Notes: generated by a model not told the origin, from the letters alone. Numbered from the stretch's first letter, positions 45,386-54,355 are shown. The stretch is 64,000 nucleotides of DNA from Miniphocaeibacter sp012841535 (GCF_049274025.1 NZ_JBASRV010000018.1); one strand, 5' to 3'. Made by a program: numbers and translations.

Positions 45386-45428
45386 AAAAAGGATATGGTT
45401 AAACTTAAATAGTTTACTATATCCTTTT
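45386..45428 (+). terminator. Hairpin terminator after the ABC exporter operon
   Basis: AAAAGGATAT and ATATCCTTTT arms with inner AAACT/AGTTT pairing, followed by a short T stretch. Confidence 0.75.
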
Positions 45429-45457
45429 GTAATTAAGATTTTCATTATATTGATAAA

Positions 45458-45793
45458 TTAAACAAACTTAACCTGACTAGTAATAAATAGAAGTACAATT
45501 AAAAGTACAAAAGCTATTATAATAAGCTTATTTCATTTTTTCCACTTTTTTCCATCTTTAACATTTTCGTCAATATTTTTAACCATTTTAATATCCTCCT
45601 TTATAAGCTCGTCTAAGGAAAGATTTAAAAAATCCCTTAGTTGTATTAACATTTCAATATCAGGGTAGGTCCTTTCATTTTCCCAACTGGAAATTGTCTT
45701 GTCAGAGACATTTAAATTTTCAGCTAATGTTTTTTGTGTAAGTCCTAAATCCTTTCGTTTATTCATTATATTTTTTTCGATTGTCATATTCAT
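45458..45793 (-). pseudogene. XRE regulator whose membrane tail is cut off by TGA
   Basis: The HTH_3 domain is intact (LGLTQKTLAENLNVSDKTIS, residues about 16-35), followed by LSLDELIKEDIKMVKNIDENV. The ORF ends in GKKWKK at TGA 45533-45535. Reading on in the same frame gives NKLIIIAFVLLIVLLFITSQ, a clear membrane helix, to TAA 45458-45460. XRE proteins of this type normally carry such a C-terminal helix after a Lys-rich stretch. The DNA-binding part could still work as a soluble 86-residue protein, so calling it dead is uncertain. Start is ATG 45793 or 45787. Confidence 0.7.
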
Positions 45794-46000
45794 CTCTTTT
45801 TATTAACATCATATACTTGTGTATTACAAAAACCTACCTATGATTTGTAGAATGGCTAAAAATAAAGGAATTCTATAATTAATAGAGTTGGTTTTATTGC
45901 TGTAATGGAATATATTATATAATAAAAATATAAAATTATACTAATTAGTAAATTAAATTATGATATAATTACTAGTAAAATTATAAACAAGGGGGGAATT

Positions 46001-46675
46001 ATGAGAAGAATTAAAGCTGAAATTATTTCAATAGAAAATACAGAAGAAGATTACTATTCAATAAAATTAAAACCTTTAGATGAATTTAGCTGGAAAGCCG
46101 GACAATTTGTTATTGTAAAAATGCCGGAAAGTAAAATAAATGAAAATGATAAAAGAACCTTGTCCATAGCCTCAGCACCGGAAGAGGGTTTCATAATGCT
46201 AGGAACAAGAACAGGGGAAAATATTAGTGATTTTAAAAGGGAATTACTGTCAAAAAAACCAGGAGATATTATAGCAATTGAAGGACCTATGGGGATGTTT
46301 GTTAAAAAGGAAGAAATGTGTCCAATGGTTTTAGTAGCCGGTGGAATTGGTATAACACCTGTTAGGGGATTACTAAAATCCCTAGAAGATGAAATAGGCT
46401 GTATGATGGAGTTGGTATATTCTTCAAAGAATTACTATATGTACCTAGATGACCTTGAAGAAATTTCCGAAAAGAATAATAGACTTGTTCTACATACAAC
46501 TAAAAATCGAGTGGAAACAAACGAAGAAATAGATAAAATAATAGAAAAATATGGAAACGAACCTTATTATTACATTTCTGGAACAACAGGAATGGTTCAA
46601 AGTGTAAAAGATAAGCTTAAAGAAAATAATATAGAAAAAACCAGGGTAATAGCCGATATGATGATTGGGTATTAA
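46001..46675 (+). CDS. FAD/NAD(P)-binding reductase, ferredoxin-NADP reductase family
   Basis: The 224-residue flavin reductase unit has an FAD-binding segment KRTLSIAS (about 48-55), a GMFVK loop, NAD-binding GGIGITPVRGLLK (about 111-123) and C-terminal YYISGTTGMVQSVKDKL. No iron-sulfur domain is attached, so an external electron partner is expected. Start behind AAGGGGGG. It is a stand-alone gene. The structured repeat begins immediately at its stop codon. Confidence 0.85.
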   Translation: MRRIKAEIISIENTEEDYYSIKLKPLDEFSWKAGQFVIVKMPESKINENDKRTLSIASAPEEGFIMLGTRTGENISDFKRELLSKKPGDIIAIEGPMGMFVKKEEMCPMVLVAGGIGITPVRGLLKSLEDEIGCMMELVYSSKNYYMYLDDLEEISEKNNRLVLHTTKNRVETNEEIDKIIEKYGNEPYYYISGTTGMVQSVKDKLKENNIEKTRVIADMMIGY

Positions 46676-47092
46676 TGACCTAACCCAATTTGTGAAACAA
46701 ATTGTAGGTAGGTCAGCAGATTGTTGTAAACAAATATAAAATTTGACAACAAGTTGCATGAGACCTGTAGCAAAATCAAAGCTTTTAACTAGGGCTTCAG
46801 TCGTAATTTCAAACCAATCGTAGCAAACTACTATTGTAGAAATCTGACATGAGACCTGTAACAAAATCAAAGATTTTGACTAGGGCTTCAATATGCAGGG
46901 AAGTCCAAATCTATGATTTGGCAAACGTAGCCTGCTAATGACGAAAATAAAGTAAGCCAATTTGTGAAACAAATTGTAGGTAGGTCAGCAGATTGTTGTA
47001 AACAAATATGAAATTTGACAACAAGTTGCATGAGACCTGTAACAAAATCAAAGATTTTGACTAGGGTAAGGAAGTCTAAATCTATCTGCTAA
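46675..47092 (+). repeat. Modular hairpin repeat, copy 2
   Basis: Same module set as 8865-9210 in a different order: A (46677-46714), B (46721-46752), C variant (46771-46789), E (46814-46836), C (46862-46878), D (46895-46935), A' lacking its 5' outer arm (46952-46986), B' (46993-47024), C (47043-47059) and a truncated D. Module A here reads CAATTTGT-gaa-ACAAATTG, differing from copy 1 at two positions in each arm so that pairing is kept. No ORF or terminal inverted repeat seen. It fills the gap between the flavin reductase and the suf operon terminator. Confidence 0.85.
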
Positions 47093-47147
47093 GTACGAAA
47101 TCTATTAACCAATATGTAAGGTGGATATTATACCTATTTTGAAATTT

Positions 47148-47182
47148 AAAAACCCCAAAATCCTTATTTGGATTTTGGGGTT
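47148..47182 (-). terminator. Terminator of the suf operon
   Basis: AACCCCAAAATCC and GGATTTTGGGGTT arms with a T-run on the minus strand. Confidence 0.85.
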
Positions 47183-47205
47183 CGTTTAATTTTTTTACTT
47201 TTCTC

Positions 47206-48123
47206 TTATCTTAAGAAACCATTTACTATTTCTTGTTCAGCTTCTTCTTCAGTCATTCCAAGAGTTAACAGTTTATTTATTTGTGCACCGGCTATTTTAC
47301 CTATTGCAGCTTCATGAATAAGGGAAGCGTCAACATGGTTTGCAGTAACATCTGGAACAGCCTTAACCATGGCATTGTCCATAATTATAGCATCACATTC
47401 AGAATGTCCTGTACATGAGTTATTTCCATTAATTACAGAGTAGAAATACTGTTTTGAATTATCCTTTGCTACAGAACGGGAAGAAAGTGCTGCACTTGAA
47501 TTTTCGCCATTTAAGTCAACTTTAAAATCCGTAATAGCTGATTGAGTTCCACTAGTCATAATTATTTCTTTTATTGTTAAAGAAGCATCGTCTGCAATAG
47601 TAGCCTCAGTAACTCTTTTAGTAGAATTAACTCCTTCAATTTGAACGGATTCCATTTCTAAATTACTGCCTTCATCTAGATGGATAATAGTAACAGGGTT
47701 TAGAACATTTTCACCACTGCCACCACCTTCGCCATAGTGTTTTTCCACATATTTAACCTTAGAATTCTTACCTATATGAAAAGTATGAATACCGTCATGT
47801 TGTGTTAAATGGGTACCGTCGTTATGAATACCACAACCGGCAATAATTTGTATATCACAATTATCGCCAATGTAGAAGTCGTTGTAAACCATATCAACTA
47901 CTCCACTATTGTCAATAACAACAGGAATATGGGCAAATTCATTTTTAGTTCCCGGTTTTACATAAATATTAATGCCTTTTCCATCTTCTCTGCCTTCTAT
48001 TTGAATATTTTTAGTACTGGCCCTACCTTCACTTTTACCATTTACTCTTATATTATATGCACCGGTAGGTTCGCCGGACATGTCCGCAACAGTATTTAAA
48101 ATACGTTCTCTAACTTCGTTCAT
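47206..48123 (-). CDS. SufB/SufD-type Fe-S scaffold protein, short single-subunit form
   Basis: The 305-residue protein is made of the SufBD beta-helix core, with GCGIHNDGTHLTQHDGIHTF, KHYGEGGGSGENVLNPVT, YFYSVINGNNSCTGHSECDA and the C-terminal HEAAIGKIAGAQINKLLTLG. It forms the scaffold with SufC where clusters are built. It is much shorter than classic SufB (about 470), and no SufD, SufS or SufU is next to it. That matches the two-gene minimal SUF-like (SMS) arrangement. Two bases separate it from sufC. Confidence 0.85.
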   Translation of the reverse strand: MNEVRERILNTVADMSGEPTGAYNIRVNGKSEGRASTKNIQIEGREDGKGINIYVKPGTKNEFAHIPVVIDNSGVVDMVYNDFYIGDNCDIQIIAGCGIHNDGTHLTQHDGIHTFHIGKNSKVKYVEKHYGEGGGSGENVLNPVTIIHLDEGSNLEMESVQIEGVNSTKRVTEATIADDASLTIKEIIMTSGTQSAITDFKVDLNGENSSAALSSRSVAKDNSKQYFYSVINGNNSCTGHSECDAIIMDNAMVKAVPDVTANHVDASLIHEAAIGKIAGAQINKLLTLGMTEEEAEQEIVNGFLR

Positions 48124-48124
48124 A

Positions 48125-48853
48125 TTAAACCCCCTTTACATATAATTCACAAATATCTTGTGTACTTAATAAACTAGGTAAAATTTCATCCTTTTTACCT
48201 TCAGCAGTAATTGTTCCATTTGCAAGAACAACAACTTTATCAGCAATATCAAGAATTCTTTCTTGATGGGAAATAATCATAATAGAACCCTTAGTAGTTT
48301 CTTTTAACTTTTTAAAAACTTCTATTAAATTATTAAAGCTCCATAAATCTATACCCGCTTCCGGTTCATCGAAAATTGAAAGTTTAACTTGTCTTGCCAT
48401 TAACATAGCAATTTCAATTCTTTTCATTTCTCCACCGGAAAGACTATCATTTAATTCTCGGTTTACATAATTAATTGCACATAGGCCTACTTGAGACAAA
48501 TAATCACAAGCTTCATGTGTACTTAGGTTTTTACCGGCAGCAAATCTTAAAAGATCCCTTACAGTTAGCCCCTTAAATCTAACAGGTTGTTGAAAAGCAA
48601 AGCCAATACCTGTGTTTGCTCTATCGGTTATATTTAAATTGGTTACATCCTTACCATCAAGAAAAATTTGTCCGGTAGTAGGTTTTTCTAAACCCATAAT
48701 AATTTTAGCTAAAGTAGATTTTCCACTACCATTTGGACCTGTTATAACAACAAAACTGTCAGTGTCTACAGTTAAATTAACATTTTTTAATATTTCCTTA
48801 ATAGAACCATCTTCATCAATGGCATTATAACCAATGTTTCTAAGTTCTAACAT
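48125..48853 (-). CDS. sufC: Fe-S assembly ATPase SufC
   Basis: ABC-type ATPase of 242 residues, soluble, binding the SufB-type scaffold. Walker A GPNGSGKST, signature LSGGEMKRIEIAMLMARQ, Walker B LSIFDEPEAGIDLWSF and H-loop IISHQERI. The EPEAGID stretch is typical of SufC rather than importers. Start overlaps the marR stop by one base; operon order is marR-sufC-sufB. Confidence 0.93.
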   Translation of the reverse strand: MLELRNIGYNAIDEDGSIKEILKNVNLTVDTDSFVVITGPNGSGKSTLAKIIMGLEKPTTGQIFLDGKDVTNLNITDRANTGIGFAFQQPVRFKGLTVRDLLRFAAGKNLSTHEACDYLSQVGLCAINYVNRELNDSLSGGEMKRIEIAMLMARQVKLSIFDEPEAGIDLWSFNNLIEVFKKLKETTKGSIMIISHQERILDIADKVVVLANGTITAEGKKDEILPSLLSTQDICELYVKGV

Positions 48854-49347
48854 TAAATTACCCCCTTTAGTAATTCATTATCAAAATAACATTTACCGGA
48901 ATCGAAATTACATTTCGTAACAGGTAAATCGGATATTCTGTCTAAAAATTCTGTAATTGTAGATATTTCTTCCGGTGTTAAACTAGAAAGATAATTACAA
49001 ATTTCCTTATTAGCATCTTTATGGTATTGAATAAACCCTGAAACTATTTTATAACCTAGTTCAGTTAATTTATAATATTTTTCTTTCTTATTTCCTTCTT
49101 TTAAATATCTTGTAACAATACCTTTTTCCTCTAATTTGTTACCATATTGTGTAACAGCACCTCTAGTTATATTTAACTTTTTTGATAACTCCATTGCATT
49201 TGATTCAGGATTATTATATATTGCATTTATGAAGTTAATCTCAGATTGGTATAATAGTTGCCCTGAACCATAATCTCTTGGTGATTTTTCATCATTTAAA
49301 TAAGAATCTAAATTATTAAAGTATTTACTTATAACTTCACACAACAT
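48853..49347 (-). CDS. MarR-type regulator of the suf operon, Cys-containing tail
   Basis: The 164-residue winged-helix protein has a recognition region LSKKLNITRGAVTQYGNKLE and wing IVTRYLKEGNKKEKYYKLT. The C-terminus contains KCNFDSGKCYF (two Cys, seven residues apart) and another Cys in the N-terminal helix (MLCEV), so it may sense iron-sulfur status or redox, although it is not an Rrf2/IscR protein. A palindrome lies at its promoter. The regulatory role on sufCB is inferred from the operon. Confidence 0.75.
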   Translation of the reverse strand: MLCEVISKYFNNLDSYLNDEKSPRDYGSGQLLYQSEINFINAIYNNPESNAMELSKKLNITRGAVTQYGNKLEEKGIVTRYLKEGNKKEKYYKLTELGYKIVSGFIQYHKDANKEICNYLSSLTPEEISTITEFLDRISDLPVTKCNFDSGKCYFDNELLKGVI

Positions 49348-49369
49348 AAATATTCCTCCCCACTAGAAG

Positions 49370-49417
49370 AGTATAGTCTTTTTTAACCAATAAGTCAATA
49401 TTGTTTAGTCGCTAAAC
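49370..49417 (-). promoter_or_regulatory. Promoter and palindromic operator of the marR-suf operon
   Basis: Minus strand: TTGACT (49398-49393) and TATACT (49375-49370) with a 17-base spacer. GTTTAG-cga-CTAAAC (49403-49417) lies just upstream of the -35 box. This is the likely binding site of the MarR-type protein. Confidence 0.75.
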
Positions 49418-49502
49418 AAAAATAAATTTATAATAAATAAAACATTTAAAAGACATATAAAATAGGTATATATAATGTAGTAGAATTTTAGAGGAGATTG
49501 TA

Positions 49503-50189
49503 ATGAAAATTTTAATTGCAGATGATAATAAAAAAATAAATGAAAACTTAGCAAGTTATTTAGAAAAATCCGGCTTTGAAACTATATCTACCTATGATGG
49601 AGAAGAAACACTAAAGGTATTTGAAGAAGAAAACCCGGACCTGATATTGTTGGATATAATGATGCCAAAAAAAGATGGATTTGAGGTTTGTAGGGAAATT
49701 AGAAAAACCTCTATGGTTCCGGTAATAATGGTAACAGCAAGAGGAGAGGATTTTGAAAGAATAATGGGTCTGGAAATAGGAGCCGATGACTATATAGTAA
49801 AGCCTTTTTCACTAGAGGAAATACTTGCCAGAATAAAAGCCATAATTAGAAGGATTTCCTTTGAAGAAGATAAAAGTCAAATATTGGAGTATGATAATCT
49901 ATATATGGATTTAGACACCTATATAGTAAAATTAAATGGAGAAGTTATTCCTTTAACAAAAAAGGAAACGGAAATTCTTTGGACATTAGCAAGTAATAAA
50001 AACAAGGTTTTTAGTAGAAATAATCTTTTAGACTCCCTTTGGGGCTATGATTATTATGGTGACACTAGAACTATAGACAGTCATATAAAAAGACTAAGGG
50101 CAAAGTTAAACAAATATGACCATCCAAGTTGGGACATTGAAACAATAAGAGGAGTAGGATACAAATTTGAAGAGAAAAAAGAAAAATAA
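49503..50189 (+). CDS. OmpR-family response regulator
   Basis: 228 residues: receiver domain (Asp-Asp pocket near 9-10, phospho-Asp in LILLDIMMPKKDGFEV near 52, Lys in YIVKPFS) and C-terminal winged helix (GDTRTIDSHIKRLRAKL). It overlaps the sensor kinase by 23 bases. It probably controls the secreted DUF2680-like gene downstream as well as its own operon. AGGAGA site. Confidence 0.92.
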   Translation: MKILIADDNKKINENLASYLEKSGFETISTYDGEETLKVFEEENPDLILLDIMMPKKDGFEVCREIRKTSMVPVIMVTARGEDFERIMGLEIGADDYIVKPFSLEEILARIKAIIRRISFEEDKSQILEYDNLYMDLDTYIVKLNGEVIPLTKKETEILWTLASNKNKVFSRNNLLDSLWGYDYYGDTRTIDSHIKRLRAKLNKYDHPSWDIETIRGVGYKFEEKKEK

Positions 50190-51591
50190 TGTATCAGCAA
50201 AAAGACTTAGTTTATATTTTGGTATAGTACTGGTTATATTTTCATTAATAATTGGATTTATTTTCTTTGGAATATCTAAAAAACAGACAATAGAATTACA
50301 AGAAAATTTATTAATAGAAAGAGCTGAAACAATAGCTGAAAATATTAGCACCTTAGACTTAGGAAAAGGGCAAATGGGTGGTTATGGCATGTATTTAAAA
50401 TCCATTAACTCAATTGCCGGTGCAGATGCTTGGTTAGTAGATGAAAATTTAAATGTAATAACATCCCACTCACAAATGCATAATAATATGCATTCCCATG
50501 AAAATGGTAACGGCACAGGTATGGGGAGAATGTATAAAAGAAATATGCAAAATAATGAAGAGGATAATTTACCGGAAGATGATATATACGACACAGAAAT
50601 AAATTTACCGGAAAATGCAGAAAAAATAATTAAACAGGCATTATCAGGTCAAGTAGAGGTAAGTGAAGTTTTTTCAGATATTTTAGGGGAACAAACAATT
50701 ACCGTTGGTGTTCCAATAGTATCGGACAATGGTGACAACAAGCAAGTAGTACTTCTTCATTCTCCGGTAACAGGAATAGAAGATGCAGTGGAGCAGGGAG
50801 TAAAAGCCCTGGTTATGTCAATAGGAATTGGGCTTCTAATAGCAATACTCCTATCAATATATCTTTCAAAGGTTTTTACCGGACCAATTCTTTTAAAAGA
50901 AGCAGAGGATATTATAAAATTAGAAAATGATAGGAAAAATTTTTTAGCACAAATTGCCCATGAATTAAAAACTCCAATAACTGTAATGAAAAGTACCTTG
51001 GAAAACTTTAATATAAAAGAAAACCCAACAGTAGAAGAACTACAAGAATATAATTCACAGGTATTGGGAGAGGTAAATTCCCTCCAAAGACTAGTTGGAG
51101 ATTTACTTGATCTAACAAAATTAGAATCACCTGATTTTTCAATAGAAATATCGGAAATATCCCTAACGGATTTAATTGACGATATTATAAGAAGTAGTAG
51201 GAAATTAGCATTGGGAAAAAATATAACAATAATTAAAGAAAATATTCCTAACGTTTTAATAAGGGGTGACTATGGTAGACTGAGACAGATGTTTTTAATA
51301 TTAATAGATAATGCAATAAAATTTTCTGAAGAAAATGCTGAAATAAAAGTAATAGGTGAAAAAAACAGTATTTCAATTTGTGATAATGGTATAGGAATAA
51401 AAGAGAGGGATTTAGAGCTTGTTTTTAATAGATTCTATAAAGATAATTCTGAAAAAAATTCTAAGGGAACAGGCTTAGGACTTTCCATAGCAAGGGAAAT
51501 AGCAGAAAAACATTCAGGTCAACTAACAGTAAAGTCCCGATATAAAAAAGGAACTTGTTTTATATTTAATTACGAAAAAATATTAAAATGA
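50167..51591 (+). CDS. Sensor histidine kinase with Met/His-rich extracellular region
   Basis: The 474-residue kinase has helix one (about 13-33), an extracellular sensor (about 35-210), helix two (about 212-232), the His box FLAQIAHELKTPITVMKS, N-box ILIDNAIKFS and G-boxes ICDNGIGI and GTGLGLSIA. The sensor carries a cluster SHSQMHNNMHSHENGNGTGM (about 97-116) and GRMYKRNMQNN, rich in Met, His and Asn, which could bind copper or another soft metal. Start is TTG 50167, inside the regulator gene, with AGGAGTAGG before it. Confidence 0.88.
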   Translation: MKRKKKNNVSAKRLSLYFGIVLVIFSLIIGFIFFGISKKQTIELQENLLIERAETIAENISTLDLGKGQMGGYGMYLKSINSIAGADAWLVDENLNVITSHSQMHNNMHSHENGNGTGMGRMYKRNMQNNEEDNLPEDDIYDTEINLPENAEKIIKQALSGQVEVSEVFSDILGEQTITVGVPIVSDNGDNKQVVLLHSPVTGIEDAVEQGVKALVMSIGIGLLIAILLSIYLSKVFTGPILLKEAEDIIKLENDRKNFLAQIAHELKTPITVMKSTLENFNIKENPTVEELQEYNSQVLGEVNSLQRLVGDLLDLTKLESPDFSIEISEISLTDLIDDIIRSSRKLALGKNITIIKENIPNVLIRGDYGRLRQMFLILIDNAIKFSEENAEIKVIGEKNSISICDNGIGIKERDLELVFNRFYKDNSEKNSKGTGLGLSIAREIAEKHSGQLTVKSRYKKGTCFIFNYEKILK

Positions 51592-51652
51592 CACATAAAT
51601 GACATTATGTCTTTATATAATGTATTTAAACAAAGACATAAGGGGGAATAAA

Positions 51653-52438
51653 ATGAAGAAAATAAGTAAAAAATTAATAGTAATATTGGCTTTAGTAATG
51701 GCACTAGGAGTTGGAACAACTGCCTTAGCAGTAGAAAATAACAGGGTTTCCCATCCGGACATTCTTTCAAATATTACTAATAAACCACTAGAGGAAATAA
51801 TAGAAATAAGAAACAATACCGGAAAAACCTACGGACAAATAGCTGAAGATTTTGGTGTATTGGAAGAATATAAAGAAGAAATGTTTACAATAAAGAAGAA
51901 CTTTATAAATGAAAAAGTAGACAATGGCTATTTAGATAGAGAAGAAGCTGACAGAATAATTGCAAATATGGAAAGCAATAAAGATCTTTGTGATGGTGAA
52001 AATTTAGGTTATAGAAAACTATGTGGAAACTATGGTTTAGGAATTGGCATGTTAAACAAAAAAGGTAGAGGTAACGGTTTAGGAACCGGACAAAGATTAC
52101 AAGATGGTACAGGAAGAGTTGAAAATAATAATTCTGGAAGAAATAAAAATAATCCTGTAAATAATGGAACAGAACAAAAACAAAATACAAATGTTAACGC
52201 TCAAAATGCTAACGTAACTACCGGTAACACTGCTAATCAAAACAATGCACAACAAGGTAATGTAAATAATAATACACAACAAGAAAACAATAATCAAAAC
52301 ACTAGACCAAGAAATAATAGCCAAAACAACAACTATTATGGACACCATGGTAATAATGGAGGAGGCAACGGACAAAGACTACAAGATGGTTCTTGTGGAA
52401 ACACTCCAAGTGGACAAGGTAGGAATTGTAGAAGATAA
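51653..52438 (+). CDS. Secreted DUF2680-like protein with Asn-rich low-complexity tail
   Basis: 261 residues with ATG 51653 (AGGGGGAATAAA before it). The signal peptide is about 1-24 (LIVILALVMALGVGTTALA). Residues of about 30-110 contain LEEIIEIRNNTGKTYGQIAE and FINEKVDNGYLDREEADRII, the helical pattern of DUF2680-like proteins. The tail is an Asn/Gln-rich stretch of about 90 residues, bracketed by two GQRLQDG motifs, and ends SGQGRNCRR. It sits eight bases past the kinase ORF's end region and is probably the target of that two-component system. Function unknown; envelope stress or metal handling is possible. Confidence 0.75.
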   Translation: MKKISKKLIVILALVMALGVGTTALAVENNRVSHPDILSNITNKPLEEIIEIRNNTGKTYGQIAEDFGVLEEYKEEMFTIKKNFINEKVDNGYLDREEADRIIANMESNKDLCDGENLGYRKLCGNYGLGIGMLNKKGRGNGLGTGQRLQDGTGRVENNNSGRNKNNPVNNGTEQKQNTNVNAQNANVTTGNTANQNNAQQGNVNNNTQQENNNQNTRPRNNSQNNNYYGHHGNNGGGNGQRLQDGSCGNTPSGQGRNCRR

Positions 52439-52451
52439 GTTAATAAAACTT

Positions 52452-52482
52452 AAAAAGATACTGGATTTTCCAGTATCTTTTT
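52452..52482. terminator. Bidirectional terminator
   Basis: AAAAAGATACTGGA and TCCAGTATCTTTTTT arms end both the secreted-protein gene and the converging permease gene. Confidence 0.9.
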
Positions 52483-52494
52483 TACTATTAAATA

Positions 52495-53808
52495 TTATTT
52501 TTTTGGATAGTACTTTCTAAAATTAAAGATTAAATTTAATATTACTGAAGAAAAGGCTACGACAAATAATCCGTTACTAAACAACATGGAAAGTACAGAA
52601 GGTAATTTTTCCAAAGCTTCAGATGCAAAATTTGCACCAACACCTAAAGCAATACTTGTACCAACTATAATGGAGTTAGCATTATCATTAAAGTCTACTG
52701 ATGACAAAATAGATATCCCTGCTGCAGTAATTGTACCAAAAAGTCCAAGAGTAGCTCCACCAATAACAGGTTTTGGTATACATGTTATTAAGGCACATAG
52801 TTTAGGTGATAAACTTATACCTAAAAGTATAATTCCACTGGTAATTACAGTTGATCTTGCACCAATACCTGATAGCTTAATAATTCCAATATTTTCATTA
52901 AACATAGAAGAAGGAAAGGAGTTAAAACCCCCGGAAATAATTTGGCTAAAAGCTTGGCCTCTAATACCATCAATTTTCTGTTTATCTGTAGTTTTATATT
53001 TTGTTACTTCATCATGAAAAGCATATGCCCCAAAACATTGAATCATATTTATAAAACAAAACAATGTCATTATAAATATGGCGCCTATTCTAAATTCCGG
53101 AAAACCCAGTTTAAAAGGAACAATTAACTCAAATAATTTTGCTTCGCCTACTGAGCTTAAATCCAGAAGTCCAAGAGGAATAGATATTATAGTTCCGGCT
53201 ACAATACTTATTAAAATAGATAAATTTTTAATTAGTTCACTTCCAAAGTAACTAAGTAAAATGATAATTAAAAGTACAATCATCCCTAAAATTAGATTTT
53301 TAATACTTCCAAAACCTTCAATATGAGCACCACCACCTGCCAGGTCAGTAAAAGCTGTAGGTGCTAAAGTTATACCGATAACTGTTACGAAAGAACCAAC
53401 AACTACAGGTGGAAAAAATTTAATTAATCTTTCTAAAAAAAATGTACTTAAAAACAGTAATACACCGGATCCAATAACCGCTCCAAATATTGTTGGGAAA
53501 TTGTATTCACTACCTATAGCTATCATAGGAGCTAAGGGAGCAAAAGCTGAACCTAAAACAATAGGTAATTTAGATCCAATGTGTTTTCCAACACCAATAA
53601 CCTGTATAAAAATTGCTAAAGCACTTGTAAATAAATTTGAGGCTATTAAAATAGTAATCATTGTTGAGTCTAACTGTAAAGCGTTTCCCAATATTAAAGG
53701 TACTGCTATAGTACCCGGAAACATAGTTAGAACATGTTGTAACCCCATAATAATATTTTTACTTAAAGATACCTTAGCATTAATATCAATACCTTTAGTT
53801 TTTTCCAT
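52495..53808 (-). CDS. NCS2 family purine/xanthine permease
   Basis: The 437-residue transporter of the NCS2 (nucleobase:cation symporter-2) family has about 12-14 helices. The family segments are GLQHVLTMFPGTIAVPLILG at the N-terminus and the binding-site region FIQVIGVGKHIGSKLPIVLG; GGFNSFPSSMFNENIGIIKL is the conserved half-helix. It lies 12 bases after a guanine-deaminase-like gene, so xanthine, guanine or uric acid is the likely substrate. Confidence 0.9.
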   Translation of the reverse strand: MEKTKGIDINAKVSLSKNIIMGLQHVLTMFPGTIAVPLILGNALQLDSTMITILIASNLFTSALAIFIQVIGVGKHIGSKLPIVLGSAFAPLAPMIAIGSEYNFPTIFGAVIGSGVLLFLSTFFLERLIKFFPPVVVGSFVTVIGITLAPTAFTDLAGGGAHIEGFGSIKNLILGMIVLLIIILLSYFGSELIKNLSILISIVAGTIISIPLGLLDLSSVGEAKLFELIVPFKLGFPEFRIGAIFIMTLFCFINMIQCFGAYAFHDEVTKYKTTDKQKIDGIRGQAFSQIISGGFNSFPSSMFNENIGIIKLSGIGARSTVITSGIILLGISLSPKLCALITCIPKPVIGGATLGLFGTITAAGISILSSVDFNDNANSIIVGTSIALGVGANFASEALEKLPSVLSMLFSNGLFVVAFSSVILNLIFNFRKYYPKK

Positions 53809-53820
53809 AGTTATACCTTT

Positions 53821-54306
53821 TTAATCCCAAAAACCTTTATGTACTTCAGCTGCTTCTACTTCTAATTCCGGGAAAGGTCCTATAACCTTAATATCCTTTT
53901 GACCCTTTGCAAAAACATCTCTACATGGTAAATCAAAAGTAGGGTTAATGTCGTTACTACCTGTTAATTCCAACAATCTTTTTTCTTCCATTGCATAAAC
54001 AACAGTTCCTATATTACCCCAATATATTGCGCCTGAACACATAGCACATGGCTCAGCAGTTGTATATAAAGTACAGTCCCATAAAAAATCTTTAGAATAT
54101 TTTTGAGATGCCCTTTGAACTAATGTACATTCAGCATGTCCGGTACAAATATTTTCTGTAAGTTCAATATTTTCTTGCTCCATTAAAATATTTCCGTCTT
54201 TATCTACTAGTAAAGCTCCAAATGGAGTATTGTTGTTAGCTCTTGAATTTTTTGAAATCTCAATAGCTCTCTTTAAAAATTCTTTGTGTTGTTCATTAGT
54301 AAACAT
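53821..54306 (-). CDS. Zinc nucleoside/guanine deaminase
   Basis: The 161-residue cytidine-deaminase-fold enzyme has zinc ligands in CTGHAECTLV (HAE) and TTAEPCAMCSGAIYWG (PCxxC). The length, N-terminal EISKNSRANNNTPFGALLVD and C-terminal EVEAAEVHKGFWD match GuaD-type guanine deaminases (guanine to xanthine). The first gene of a two-gene purine salvage operon, divergent from a GntR regulator. Confidence 0.85.
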   Translation of the reverse strand: MFTNEQHKEFLKRAIEISKNSRANNNTPFGALLVDKDGNILMEQENIELTENICTGHAECTLVQRASQKYSKDFLWDCTLYTTAEPCAMCSGAIYWGNIGTVVYAMEEKRLLELTGSNDINPTFDLPCRDVFAKGQKDIKVIGPFPELEVEAAEVHKGFWD

Positions 54307-54328
54307 AAAATCCCCCTAAAATTATTAT

Positions 54329-54355
54329 ATTAAGATATTACGTAAGACGTATTAC
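54329..54355. promoter_or_regulatory. Imperfect palindrome between deaminase and GntR genes
   Basis: TATTACGT-aag-ACGTATTA with flanking AAGA/CCTTA lies in the 141-base divergent gap. It is a candidate operator for the GntR protein; half-sites differ at one position. Confidence 0.4.

Noticed and set aside
46675..47092. Possible CRISPR array
   Set aside because: Modules differ in length and sequence, spacing is irregular, there are no unique spacers, and no cas genes are present.
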